Below, piece by piece: positions 50,469 through 59,286 of a stretch of DNA of 64,000 bases. The notes beneath the pieces are model-generated. The model did no database searches. It saw nothing but the letters and a program-made list of their open reading frames with translations, and was not told the DNA's origin. Position numbers and translations under genes: made by a program. This DNA is from Rudanella sp031411995 (GTDB lineage Bacteria > Bacteroidota > Bacteroidia > Cytophagales > Spirosomataceae): assembly GCA_031411995.1 (NCBI GenBank), contig JANOCD010000025.1, positions 1 through 64,000 on the forward strand, written 5' to 3'. Position 1 is the stretch's first letter; the number at the start of each line of letters is the position of its first letter.

Positions 50469-51554
50469 ATGGTAATTATCCGTGTACTCACCGCAATTCT
50501 CTGGCTTCAAACAATAATGGGTTATGGGCAAAGCGTAACGACCGCCCAACTCGTTGGCACGTGGATTGGCGAGTCGGTTGAGGTTGATCTTAACACGGTG
50601 ATACCGTTGCCCTATCGCCTGACATTTAGGCCCGACAGCAGCGTTCAGATGGCGGTGATGGCCAATGGGTTAGCTACCAGAACGGTGCGGTGGCAAACCA
50701 AAGACCGCGCCGTTCAGATTGATACCATTAAGTTCAACCCGGCTCAGTGGACACTGAAAGGTAATCAACTCCTTATTAACGGTTGGACTCCGTTGCGGTT
50801 TAGGAAGTTGACCAATGTTTCATTAGACTCGGCGGTGGTAGGGAAAAGTATTGTCGGCCATACGTGGAGTAGCGATAGCCTGAGTTACAGCCTGTTCGAG
50901 AATGGCTCCGTATGCCTTAAAAACGAGAAGACAGGAAACACCGCCCTGCACTACTGGCACTTAGTGCCGGTTGAGGCCTCGCTATTTGTCATTATCAAAG
51001 GGCCGCAAGAAGGTGAAGATCGAAACACGCATTACCCCTTACAGATTACCAAGATCAACTCAAATAGCCTTACGGTGCAGGGCTGGAATGGTCAACGCTG
51101 GGGCGATTTTACGCTCGTGCGAACAGGCGATCTAAAACCCGAGCAACGCTGCGTACCATCGGGTTTTCAATTGTGCAATACATTTCTGGTGCCAACAGAA
51201 GCGAAGTACATGTATGCGGAGTTCAAGCGGGGCCGTTTGGGAACCATTCGACGTATTGTAGCCCGCGAGTTTCAACCTGTGGCCGAAGTAAAACAATCGG
51301 GTTTGGTGCGGTTTCGGTTTGTGGTAAACTGCCAGGGCAAAGCGGGTATGTTTGAGATGTTGACCGTGGACGAAAACTACGAACGCTGCCAATTCGACCC
51401 GCGAATCACTAATCAACTAAGGCGCATTTGCCAGGAAAAAATCACCGATTGGGAGCCGGGCAAAGGTACAGGCACTGATAAAACCCTCTACGACACGTCT
51501 TGCCTGCTTACATTTCGGCTGAAAAACGGACAAATTACCGACATTTTTCCTTAG
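50469..51554 (+). CDS. Exported protein, family A copy 1 (unknown function)
   Basis: A 361-residue protein with a signal peptide (VIIRVLTAILWLQTIMGYGQ). The first half is lipocalin-like (LVGTWIGESVEVDLN, RLTFRPDSSVQMAVM, HTWSSDSLSYSLFENGSVCLKNEKTG). The second half carries a domain shared with copy 2: FQLCNTFLVP, then SGLVRFRFVVNCQGKAGMFEML, DENYERCQFDPRITNQLR and the end FRLKNGQITDIFP. That tail resembles TonB-C-like folds only loosely. I do not recognise the family. ATG 50469; the frame extends to a TTG at 50451. Follows eboF by 26 bases. Confidence 0.78.
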   Translation: MVIIRVLTAILWLQTIMGYGQSVTTAQLVGTWIGESVEVDLNTVIPLPYRLTFRPDSSVQMAVMANGLATRTVRWQTKDRAVQIDTIKFNPAQWTLKGNQLLINGWTPLRFRKLTNVSLDSAVVGKSIVGHTWSSDSLSYSLFENGSVCLKNEKTGNTALHYWHLVPVEASLFVIIKGPQEGEDRNTHYPLQITKINSNSLTVQGWNGQRWGDFTLVRTGDLKPEQRCVPSGFQLCNTFLVPTEAKYMYAEFKRGRLGTIRRIVAREFQPVAEVKQSGLVRFRFVVNCQGKAGMFEMLTVDENYERCQFDPRITNQLRRICQEKITDWEPGKGTGTDKTLYDTSCLLTFRLKNGQITDIFP

Positions 51555-51572
51555 CTAAATCCCGCCCTCGCC

Positions 51573-52406
51573 ATGCAATTCCTCATTCGCCTAACGCTCT
51601 TCCTCTGGTTCGCTTTTGTGTCTTCTACAAGTCAGGCTCAAAACCCTACCGACTGGCTTTTTGGGCGGTTCAGTGAGTTGGCTAAATACCAATTTCCTTC
51701 GTCAGGCGAGAGTAGCCAACGCGCTTACCGCAACTATGGCTTTCAGGTCGCAATGACCAAAGACAGCAGCAAACGGGGAGATGTACTTACTTACCGCGCC
51801 CTTGGCGAACTGAAATATGGCAATTACGACCGGGCCTTCACCGACTATGAAGCAGCCGTGAAACTTAACCCTAGGCTTGCCGGGGAGGTCGGTTGGCGAT
51901 ACCTGTTTTTGTTTCGCGATTATGCACGCGCCCTTGCCCATTTGCAAGCCTTTGACGACCGAACGCCTAACTTCGATGACCCCATCGACGATTACTCGGT
52001 TAACTACCTCAAAGGCCGGGCCTACGCGGGTTTGGGCGACCACGAAAATGCGCTGAAAGCCTACAATCTCACCATTTCGCAACGGGCAACCCGGCTGGGA
52101 ATGGAGTGGGTTGATTATCGGTATTTAGTGGCTCGTGGAGTGAGTTATCTCGCTCAAAAACAAGCGGTTGAAGGCTTGACTGATTTTGATATGGCGATCA
52201 AAAATTACCCTAAAAGTGTGATGGCAAATTACCACCGGGGCCGAGCGTTGGAGCAGTTGGGTAGGACAGACGAAGCCAAAACAGCTTACCGCGATTCCCG
52301 GTTTTTCCTGCTTAGTAATGGCTCCTTCGAGCGCGACTATTATTACGAACAACCTGATGCGGCCTATGAAGAAGACATCGAGGAAGCCCTTGCCCGGTTG
52401 AAGTAA
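51573..52406 (+). CDS. Exported TPR protein, family B copy 1
   Basis: A 277-residue protein with a signal peptide (QFLIRLTLFLWFAFVSSTSQAQ) and about five tetratricopeptide-type repeats: LTYRALGELKYGNYDRAFTDYEAAVKLNP, GWRYLFLFRDYARALAHLQAFD, YLKGRAYAGLGDHENALKAYNLTI, YLVARGVSYLAQKQAVEGLTDFDMAIKNYP and ANYHRGRALEQLGRTDEAKTAYRDS. TPRs bind partner proteins. It ends YEEDIEEALARLK, a tail shared with the other B copies. It lies between the two family A genes, 18 bases after one and 1 base before the next, so the products are likely made together. Confidence 0.82.
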   Translation: MQFLIRLTLFLWFAFVSSTSQAQNPTDWLFGRFSELAKYQFPSSGESSQRAYRNYGFQVAMTKDSSKRGDVLTYRALGELKYGNYDRAFTDYEAAVKLNPRLAGEVGWRYLFLFRDYARALAHLQAFDDRTPNFDDPIDDYSVNYLKGRAYAGLGDHENALKAYNLTISQRATRLGMEWVDYRYLVARGVSYLAQKQAVEGLTDFDMAIKNYPKSVMANYHRGRALEQLGRTDEAKTAYRDSRFFLLSNGSFERDYYYEQPDAAYEEDIEEALARLK

Positions 52407-52407
52407 A

Positions 52408-53493
52408 ATGAATCCTAAAACGGCACCTATGAATAGGTTTATACGGCCCATGTGCCTATTCACTCTTTCGCTCTTTTACTCTTTCGCTCTTTATGCCCAG
52501 CCCCTCACAGGCCGCTGGATTGGGGTGCATACCGAGTGGGATCTCGACTCATTTTGCCCGCTTCCCGCCTATATGGACTTCAACCCAGACAGCACCTGGC
52601 AGTTGGGGCTGGTGGACGAATCGGCGGCACCACGAACGGGACGTTGGGGGATGGAAGGGCGGGTATTGCGTTTAGATACAACCCATTACGCGCCTGAATT
52701 GGTCTCGTTGCAGGGGGACATGCTCCGCATTGGGCGGGTGCAACCCATGCTGTTTCGCCGGTTTCGGGCGGTACCGATGGCCCGCGAAACGGTTTGGCAA
52801 CGGTTGGCGGGGCAAGTTTGGCAATCCGATTCGGTGCAGTATCTGATTGCTGCCGACGGTCGGGTGGGGCTTCGTAACCGCAAAACAGGGGCGCAAACGG
52901 TGCATTATGCCCAAGTGCTGGCAATGGATAAATCGGCATTTCTGGTGATTCGGGGGAGCGGCAATGGCCGCGAGGGGAACATTCGGGCGTTTTGGCAAGT
53001 AATGAGCAACGAGGTCGGCGTGATTAAACTAATGGGCGGTTTGGGCAGCAACGTCGGCACCGAAACACTGCGTTGGGTGCGCCCATTGGCAGTAAACGAA
53101 ACCCTGAAACCAACTGGTTTTCAGACGTGCGCAAATTGTTTCGCCCAGCACTTGGCAAACACGTTTGTTGGTATGAATGAGATAAGCAAGCGCAACATGT
53201 TCACCTTGTTCCGGCAACGCTACCAGCCCATTAACGTGCCCGGCCAATCGGGGATGATTGCCCTGAAGTTTGTTCGGAATTGCGCGGGTGAACTGGGCGT
53301 TGTCGAGTTGCAGGAATTGGATGACAACTACAAAAGGCGGCAGTTTGATACTCGAATCACCGATCAACTTCGGGCCATTGTCCGCAATGAACTGCCCGGT
53401 AATCTGTTTGGGGCCAATGAACCGAGACACACAGAGATGGTTGTTTCCTGCATTTTTCGATTAGTCGATGGGCGCGTAACCGACATATTCTGA
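52408..53493 (+). CDS. Exported protein, family A copy 2 (unknown function)
   Basis: A 361-residue paralogue of 50469-51554. Shared features: LTGRWIGVHTEWDLDSFCPLP, VWQSDSVQYLIAADGRVGLRNRKTG, GFQTCANCF, SGMIALKFVRNCAGELGVVEL, DDNYKRRQFDTRITDQLR and FRLVDGRVTDIF at the end. The copies have diverged widely outside these blocks. The signal peptide core LFTLSLFYSFALYAQ is encoded by the repeat at 52461-52492. ATG 52408 follows the TPR stop by one base; ATG 52429 also gives a good signal peptide. The stop overlaps the next start as TGATG. Confidence 0.78.
   Translation: MNPKTAPMNRFIRPMCLFTLSLFYSFALYAQPLTGRWIGVHTEWDLDSFCPLPAYMDFNPDSTWQLGLVDESAAPRTGRWGMEGRVLRLDTTHYAPELVSLQGDMLRIGRVQPMLFRRFRAVPMARETVWQRLAGQVWQSDSVQYLIAADGRVGLRNRKTGAQTVHYAQVLAMDKSAFLVIRGSGNGREGNIRAFWQVMSNEVGVIKLMGGLGSNVGTETLRWVRPLAVNETLKPTGFQTCANCFAQHLANTFVGMNEISKRNMFTLFRQRYQPINVPGQSGMIALKFVRNCAGELGVVELQELDDNYKRRQFDTRITDQLRAIVRNELPGNLFGANEPRHTEMVVSCIFRLVDGRVTDIF
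52461..52492. repeat. Coding copy of the CTCTTTCGC/ACTCTTTCGC word repeat
   Basis: CACTCTTTCGCTCTTTTACTCTTTCGCTCTTT-type sequence (two repeats of about 16 bases), the same words as the right arm at 45637-45686. There is no left arm here. It encodes the hydrophobic signal-peptide core of the family A copy 2 protein. Confidence 0.8.
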
Positions 53494-54290
53494 TGAAAAT
53501 GGGCCTGATTTTGCTGCTTTGGTTTGGTATTGCGCCCGTCAGTTTGGCTCAATCAGGCAACGAAGCGTTGACTGAAATTGCCATGACGCTGTTCTGGAAT
53601 CACCGTACAAGCCATATTTTCATGGGCGCGAATGCAAAACAGTCAATGGCCATACTCGACACGATGGCCGTTACTGCCGAGGTGCTGCAACAACGGGCCA
53701 TGTTTGAGCGCGACATCGAAAAAGCGGTTGTTATGCTCGAAAAAAGCACCGAGCTCGACTCCAAAATGCACAACACGGTGGGCTGGAGTTTTCTGTTTGC
53801 CTACCGCGACTATCCCCGCGCCCTCCGTCATTTGGAAGCCTACGATGCGTTGACTCCTAACTTCGATGACACGGACGTAACGTCGCCCGTCAGCTACCTC
53901 AAAGGCTTGTGCTACCGCAGCATGGGTAACCATGCCGAGGCTGTACGGGAGTTTAGTAAGGGTATTGATTCGCTGGCTAAAAAACAGGGTTCGGAATGGG
54001 TTAACTACAAGCATTATGTCACACGATCCATTAGTTATCTGGCTCTGAACCAGTCGGATAAAGCATTGGCTGATTTGGATTCAGCCGTGAAAAACAGTAC
54101 CTCCGATAGCCCGCTCGCACTCTATTTCAAAGGCAAAGCTTTGTTGCAACAGGGTCGCATTACTGATGCTAGACGAGCGTTTCAGGATGCCCAGTTCTTT
54201 TGGCAGGCCAACCGTGCCAAGGGCATTTCCCAACCCGAAGATGATACCAACCTTGTTACCGAAGAAGATATTGCCGAAGCCTTGAAATAG
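53493..54290 (+). CDS. Exported TPR protein, family B copy 2
   Basis: A 265-residue protein with a signal peptide (KMGLILLLWFGIAPVSLAQ) and TPR-like repeats (LQQRAMFERDIEKAVVMLEKSTELD, WSFLFAYRDYPRALRHLEAYDALTP, YLKGLCYRSMGNHAEAVREFSKGID, YVTRSISYLALNQSDKALADLDSAV, LYFKGKALLQQGRITDARRAFQDAQFF). Very similar to copy 3 from the DYPRALRHL segment to the end (QANRxKGISQPED), less similar to copy 1. The start codon overlaps the family A stop, so translation is coupled. Partner binding is inferred from TPRs. Confidence 0.82.
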   Translation: MKMGLILLLWFGIAPVSLAQSGNEALTEIAMTLFWNHRTSHIFMGANAKQSMAILDTMAVTAEVLQQRAMFERDIEKAVVMLEKSTELDSKMHNTVGWSFLFAYRDYPRALRHLEAYDALTPNFDDTDVTSPVSYLKGLCYRSMGNHAEAVREFSKGIDSLAKKQGSEWVNYKHYVTRSISYLALNQSDKALADLDSAVKNSTSDSPLALYFKGKALLQQGRITDARRAFQDAQFFWQANRAKGISQPEDDTNLVTEEDIAEALK

Positions 54291-54319
54291 TAAACCCGTT
54301 GTCGAACCAGCCCACTCTG

Positions 54320-55186
54320 ATGAAAACCCTCCTGTTATTCTTGTTGCTTTATTTAGGGTTTCCAGCAGTCAGCGTTGCTCAATTCAGTGGCGACGAACTG
54401 AACAACATTGCCTGGATGCTGTCGATGAACCGCCATACCACCAATTTTTATGTGGGTTTATGGTCTAAACGTAAGTTGGGGTTGATTCAGTTGCAGCCAA
54501 TCCGACGGCGCACGGCTACGGGCGGGGTTGAAGAAATCAGGAACAGCGTTCAGATGAAAGCATCGAATCGAAAGCAAAAAACATTGTATTACCTGATGCA
54601 ACAGGACTATGAACAGGCTGTGGCTTTGCTTGAAGAAAGTGCCGAACTCGACCCAAAAGAACAATTTGCCGCCGGACGAACGTATATGAGAAACCTCCGC
54701 GATTATCCCCGCGCCCTGCGCCATTTGGATGCCTACGATGCGCTGACCCCCGATTTTGACGATACCGACGGTCTTTTCCCCGTCAGCTACCTCAAAGGCT
54801 TGTGCTACCGGAACATAGGGAACCATGTCGAGGCTGTCCGGCATTTTAGCAAAGGCATTGACTCGCTGGCGGCAAAACATGGTTCTGAGTGGGTTAACTA
54901 CAAGCAGTATGTCAGTCGGGCTATTAGCTATCTGGCTTTGAATCAACCAGATAAAGCAATGGTAGATTTGGAGATTGCTCAGAGAAATGCGACTCCGGCT
55001 AGTCCGCTGGTGTATTATTACAAAGGCAAGACACTACGCCAAATGGGTCTTGAATCAGAAGCTAAACAAGCGTTTCAGGATGCCCAGTTTTTTTGGCAGG
55101 CCAACCGCGTAAAGGGTATTTCCCAACCCGAAGACTATAACAATCCCGTAACGGAAGGAGATATCGATGAGGCTTTGAAACGCTAA
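54320..55186 (+). CDS. Exported TPR protein, family B copy 3
   Basis: A 288-residue protein with a signal peptide (KTLLLFLLLYLGFPAVSVAQ). It is a recent duplicate of copy 2: RDYPRALRHLDAYDALTPDFDDTD, VSYLKGLCYRNIGNHVEAVRHFSKGIDSL, GSEWVNYKQYVSRAISYLALNQPDKAM and FQDAQFFWQANRVKGISQPED are near-identical, while the N-terminal third differs (SGDELNNIAWMLSMNRHTTNFYVG). No family A gene follows it, so the array ends with an unpaired copy. ATG 54320 is used; the frame upstream to a TTG at 54299 precedes the signal peptide. Its stop overlaps that of the MBL-fold gene on the other strand. Confidence 0.82.
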   Translation: MKTLLLFLLLYLGFPAVSVAQFSGDELNNIAWMLSMNRHTTNFYVGLWSKRKLGLIQLQPIRRRTATGGVEEIRNSVQMKASNRKQKTLYYLMQQDYEQAVALLEESAELDPKEQFAAGRTYMRNLRDYPRALRHLDAYDALTPDFDDTDGLFPVSYLKGLCYRNIGNHVEAVRHFSKGIDSLAAKHGSEWVNYKQYVSRAISYLALNQPDKAMVDLEIAQRNATPASPLVYYYKGKTLRQMGLESEAKQAFQDAQFFWQANRVKGISQPEDYNNPVTEGDIDEALKR

Positions 55187-56052
55187 AGCCCAAGACTCAA
55201 CCGCTCGCCCAACTGCATGACCCGATATGGCGTTTGGTGTTGTTCGCAGGCCCGCACAAAATCGGCCGGGTCGGCTGTGTTGAAGGCAAAAAGGGCATAA
55301 TGGTGAGGCACCACAAGTTTGGCACCAATGGCTGTTCCAAGTCGGGCAGCTTCGTCGGGATTGAGGTTGCCGGCCACCCGCCGTTCGGGTTTGTTGCCAT
55401 TGATGGGTAAAAATGCCACATCGACGGCAAATGGTTTTAGTATATCAACGATACCATCATACCAGAGTGTATCACCGGAATGATACAGTCTATAGTTACC
55501 AATCTCTACCACAAAACCCATAAACCTTGGGCGACCTTCCTCGTCGCGTTCCACGGTATTATGAGCTGCCGGAACGCCATGAAACCGAAAGCCTGCCAGT
55601 TCCAGAGTTTGTTCGTCGACCGTGCCAACAAGGGTAGGAGAGTGGAGGGGCAGGCCCAGTCTATTGGCAACAAAAGTCCGGTTGGCTTCCGGAAAAAGCA
55701 GGCGCACATTTGGGCTGTTGGCCAAAATAGGGATCAACGTTTCGGCATCTAAATGATCGGTGTGGTTGTGACTCGACGTAACAACAGCCAGTTCGGGGAG
55801 CAGGGCCGGGTCAATAACGAGTTCTGAAATGCGGGTGTGGGGTTTGTCGGTTTGCGCGTATTTAGTGGTTAGCGAGTCCGACAGATATGGATCAAAAAGC
55901 AGGTATTTTCCTTGATAATCAATGAGAAAGCCACTTTGGCCAAGCCACCAGATATGCAGTTGCGATTCAGACGAAGTACTGATTTGATGACGGACTGCCC
56001 TAAGATCAGTCAATAGGGCGTGGTTTTGTTGAAGAGGTTTTAAAAGAGCCAT
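55183..56052 (-). CDS. MBL-fold metallo-hydrolase (UlaG-like)
   Basis: A 289-residue metallo-beta-lactamase-fold protein. The metal motif is TSSHNHTDHLD (HxHxDH); further ligands in LYHSGDTLWYDG (Asp) and LVVPHHYALFAF (His). WWLGQSGFLIDYQGKYLLFDPYLSD is the usual opening of the UlaG/L-ascorbate-6-phosphate-lactonase-like group. No signal peptide, so cytosolic. Substrate unknown; genomes carry many such paralogues. It converges with the B3 gene with overlapping stops and is divergent from the epimerase gene. Confidence 0.9.
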   Translation of the reverse strand: MALLKPLQQNHALLTDLRAVRHQISTSSESQLHIWWLGQSGFLIDYQGKYLLFDPYLSDSLTTKYAQTDKPHTRISELVIDPALLPELAVVTSSHNHTDHLDAETLIPILANSPNVRLLFPEANRTFVANRLGLPLHSPTLVGTVDEQTLELAGFRFHGVPAAHNTVERDEEGRPRFMGFVVEIGNYRLYHSGDTLWYDGIVDILKPFAVDVAFLPINGNKPERRVAGNLNPDEAARLGTAIGAKLVVPHHYALFAFNTADPADFVRACEQHQTPYRVMQLGERLSLGL

Positions 56053-56298
56053 AACCAGGTGGAAAGGGATGATAGGCAGAAGCCTAAATGGATTTTGACA
56101 AATTTATTACCCAATACCACAAAAATTGTACGATTCTCCGAAACTACCTGTCTCTTCTACCAACTTCCGGGCTTACTTCTGTACCATTAGATAAGGGTTA
56201 AGCAGGTATAACTTTTTTCCATTAATTTTGAGGGACCGAAGAACTAAAGAAATTGGATTTTTTCGGCATACACTAATCAAGAGTATCCCTCAGTTGCT

Positions 56299-57372
56299 AT
56301 GAATGTTGCATTAGTCACAGGTTCGGCTGGCCTGATTGGAAGCGAATCAGTTGCGTTTTTCTCCGATAAATTTGATTTGGTTGTTGGAATCGACAACAAC
56401 ATGCGGCAGTATTTTTTTGGTACTGACGGCTCCACCGAGTGGAACCGGAACCGCCTTGCCGATGCTTATGCCAACTACACACACCGCTCGGCCGACATTC
56501 GGGAGGTGTCGCAACTGGATCCCATTTTTCGGGAATTCGGTACCGACATCAAGATGATTGTTCACGCAGCCGCGCAGCCCTCACATGATTGGGCCGCCCG
56601 CGAACCCTTCACCGACTTCACGGTGAATGCCAACGGTACACTGAATTTGCTCGAAATGACCCGGCAGCACTGCCCTGAAGCAGTGTTCATTTTCACCTCG
56701 ACCAACAAAGTGTATGGCGACAACCCGAACTACCTGCCACTGATCGAAACTGAAACCCGTTGGGAGATCGACGAGAACCACCCGTATTTCAAGGATGGTA
56801 TCGACGAACACATGAGTATCGACCACACAAAGCACTCCCTATTTGGGGCCTCGAAAGTGGCTGCTGATGTGCTGGTGCAGGAATATGGCCGGTATTTTGG
56901 TATGAAAACGGGCGTTTTCCGGGGCGGGTGTCTAACGGGGCCAAACCATTCGGGGGCGCAGTTGCACGGTTTTCTGAGTTACCTCATGAAGTGCGCCATT
57001 ACCGGAACCCAGTACACCATTTTTGGCTATAAAGGCAAACAGGTACGCGATAACATTCACTCTCATGACCTGGTGAATATGTTCTGGCATTATTATCAGA
57101 ACCCACGGATGGGCGAAGTGTATAATGCGGGTGGCGGTCGTCATGCCAACTGCTCCATGATCGAGGCCATCGCTTTGTGCGAAGAGATTTCGGGGAACAC
57201 CATGAATTATCAGTATTCGGAGACCAACCGGATTGGCGACCACATCTGGTATGTATCGAATCTGAACAAGTTTAAGGAGCATTACCCCGGCTGGAACTGG
57301 AGTTATGACCTTAAAGAAACAATGGTTGAGATTCACGACAGTATGGTTGCCCGGTTGGCCATAACCAACTAA
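56299..57372 (+). CDS. NAD-dependent epimerase/dehydratase, CDP-paratose 2-epimerase-like
   Basis: A 357-residue extended SDR. NAD loop VTGSAGLIGSE (G8xxG11xxG14); substrate region FIFTSTNKVYGDNPNYLPLIE; then MSIDHTKHSLFGASKVAADVLVQEYGRYFGM and FRGGCLTGPNHSGAQLHGFLSYL, typical of the CDP-paratose/tyvelose epimerase group. The usual catalytic Tyr-x-x-x-Lys is F182-G-A-S-K186 here, so the tyrosine is missing; see findings. It is alone before a terminator but sits in a glycan gene neighbourhood. Sugar substrate not known. Confidence 0.87.
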   Translation: MNVALVTGSAGLIGSESVAFFSDKFDLVVGIDNNMRQYFFGTDGSTEWNRNRLADAYANYTHRSADIREVSQLDPIFREFGTDIKMIVHAAAQPSHDWAAREPFTDFTVNANGTLNLLEMTRQHCPEAVFIFTSTNKVYGDNPNYLPLIETETRWEIDENHPYFKDGIDEHMSIDHTKHSLFGASKVAADVLVQEYGRYFGMKTGVFRGGCLTGPNHSGAQLHGFLSYLMKCAITGTQYTIFGYKGKQVRDNIHSHDLVNMFWHYYQNPRMGEVYNAGGGRHANCSMIEAIALCEEISGNTMNYQYSETNRIGDHIWYVSNLNKFKEHYPGWNWSYDLKETMVEIHDSMVARLAITN

Positions 57373-57377
57373 TCATG

Positions 57378-57405
57378 AAGGGCGGGCTGTTTAGCCCGCC
57401 CTTTT
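57378..57405 (+). terminator. Terminator after the epimerase gene
   Basis: 11-bp stem AAGGGCGGGCT (57378-57388) with AGCCCGCCCTT (57393-57403), 4-base loop, followed by TT. Confidence 0.85.
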
Positions 57406-57491
57406 CATCGAAAGTGTTTCGTTAATCCAACTGTAACGGAACAAAAGAGCTAAGATTCTGATGCAGACCAGCGTTCCACACTATTTTCCGG

Positions 57492-57521
57492 TTTGAGGAA
57501 GTGGAAATCCTACTAAATTTG
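57492..57521 (+). promoter_or_regulatory. Promoter of the GT39-like gene
   Basis: TTTG (57492-57495), 18 bases, then TAAATTTG (57514-57521): an exact match to the Bacteroidota -33/-7 pattern. About 100 bases separate it from the ATG at 57622. The best promoter match found in the window. Confidence 0.6.
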
Positions 57522-57621
57522 AGAAAGAAATAGACCGACTTATAGACCATAAGCCAATGACGAGACGCAAACAGTTTTTATTGGGAAAAGCTGTTTAAAC
57601 CCAGCCATTCCATCTTCATAA

Positions 57622-59286
57622 ATGCTTCGCTTCGATACGTTTCCTGTCTTTTACTGGCTTCCCTGTTGTTTGCTCTGTTTTGGGCTGATTTGGGTAGCAT
57701 TGCGTTCTCGTGTAAGCGATAATGTAATATTGGTTCTGGCGTTCGGAACGTTATTGTTATTGCGCTTGCCCACCCTCTCCTATAATCGGGAAATCAACCC
57801 CGACGAAAGTCAAATGATCACCCAAGGGCGAACGCTCGCCCTTGACCCTGTCTACTTTCGCTCTGTCGATGGCACGACGATTGGACCTCTGGATAGTTAC
57901 GCGCTTATTATCCCTTCCTGGATCGGCTTGCCCTACGACTATATATCGGCCCGTATGCTGGCCTTTTTCCTCATTATACTGAGTCTGCTTTTTTTGTTTA
58001 AAGCGGCTCGAAAATGGTTTGGTCAGCTCCCCGCCCGACTAGCTCTGCTCCCTCTGATTTTTGCACTGGGGCTTACTCAAAATGGCGACCTCCTTAGCTA
58101 TTGCAGCGAATTGGTGCCGCTTTTTCTGCTTTCGCTCGGAACCTGGCTTTTCTCGAAAATAGATGCGCAATCCCGCCCATCTACACTGATTCTGTTTGCC
58201 ATTGGTTTATTACTCGGCATGGTGCCGTTGGCTAAAATTCAGGGTACCCCCGTTGCTGCCGTTTTGGGGCTGTTCATCGCCATAAGCATTGTGAGACAAC
58301 CGACGGAATGGTTGTCGAAAGCAGGCCGGTTAATTAGTTTAGGGCTTGGTGCATTGATTGCTCCGGTAGCATTCATCGGTATGGCCTGGGCTAACGGCTT
58401 ATACAACAACTTCTGGCTTTTTTATATAGAAGGCAACTTGCGCTATGGTGGTAACACCGATCATTGGCAGAATATATTGAATTTTCCCCGCCATCTGGCC
58501 AGGGCTGATGAATTCGGCTGGCTGTTGCTTTTTACGGTCATTCTGTCAGTAGTGGCTATTAGTCAGTATGCAACCGACCAGAAACGAACATCTTTGCCGA
58601 ACATCTGGAAAGTTCGGTTGAGTTTCATTGGTCTGTCGTTTCTGGCAGCTTTTTATGCCGTGACCCGAACGGGTACTGAGTTCGTGCATTACTTCTTCTT
58701 CATGGTTGGCCCCGCGTTTTTTCTATTGGCATTAGGTTGGAAAATACTGATGAAACCACGGACCGACGTACTTCAGTGGGCACCTATAGTAGGGTCAGTT
58801 CTGTTTCTGGGGCTGATAGTAGGCAAAGGCGTACTGAACTATAACCGTCATATACCGCTCAATTTTTTCCCCAATACGGAGCAAATCGGTTTCTCAACCC
58901 CTCAGCCGCCTATTGTGCAACAAATTCGAAAATACGCCAACGAAGGTGAATATCTGGTGGTTTGGGGCTGGCGTTGCGATTATTACGTAAGTGCTGAAAT
59001 GCCACAGGGAACGGCAGAAAACCACTCGGAACGATGCGTTTTTGAAAGCCCTATGACATCCGTGTATCAGGAACGCTATCTAAACAATTTCCTAAGAACC
59101 GTCCCGCCCGTTTTTGTTGATGCAGTGGGAAATGAAAGCCATTGGATTGTGGACCGTAAAACACAGGGACACGAAATTATAAAACCGCTTAGTGCCTTTG
59201 TAAAGGCTCACTACCAATATATGGGCCTGTATAACGATGCCCGATTGTATGTGCGGAAAGACAGACTAAAAATGAGTGATGAGTGA
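57622..59286 (+). CDS. Multi-pass membrane protein, GT39/ArnT-like glycosyltransferase
   Basis: A 554-residue protein with about ten hydrophobic segments in the first 400 residues and a soluble C-terminal part (about 425-554). The first long loop carries INPDESQMITQGRTLALDPVYFR, placed as the catalytic Asp-Glu loop of lipid-linked-sugar glycosyltransferases of the GT39/GT83 superfamily. FVHYFFFMVGPAFFLLALGW is a later conserved-type segment. It would move a sugar from a polyprenyl phosphate donor, matching the dolichol-phosphate-mannose-synthase-like GT2 at 62262. Specificity not known. Confidence 0.8.
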   Translation: MLRFDTFPVFYWLPCCLLCFGLIWVALRSRVSDNVILVLAFGTLLLLRLPTLSYNREINPDESQMITQGRTLALDPVYFRSVDGTTIGPLDSYALIIPSWIGLPYDYISARMLAFFLIILSLLFLFKAARKWFGQLPARLALLPLIFALGLTQNGDLLSYCSELVPLFLLSLGTWLFSKIDAQSRPSTLILFAIGLLLGMVPLAKIQGTPVAAVLGLFIAISIVRQPTEWLSKAGRLISLGLGALIAPVAFIGMAWANGLYNNFWLFYIEGNLRYGGNTDHWQNILNFPRHLARADEFGWLLLFTVILSVVAISQYATDQKRTSLPNIWKVRLSFIGLSFLAAFYAVTRTGTEFVHYFFFMVGPAFFLLALGWKILMKPRTDVLQWAPIVGSVLFLGLIVGKGVLNYNRHIPLNFFPNTEQIGFSTPQPPIVQQIRKYANEGEYLVVWGWRCDYYVSAEMPQGTAENHSERCVFESPMTSVYQERYLNNFLRTVPPVFVDAVGNESHWIVDRKTQGHEIIKPLSAFVKAHYQYMGLYNDARLYVRKDRLKMSDE

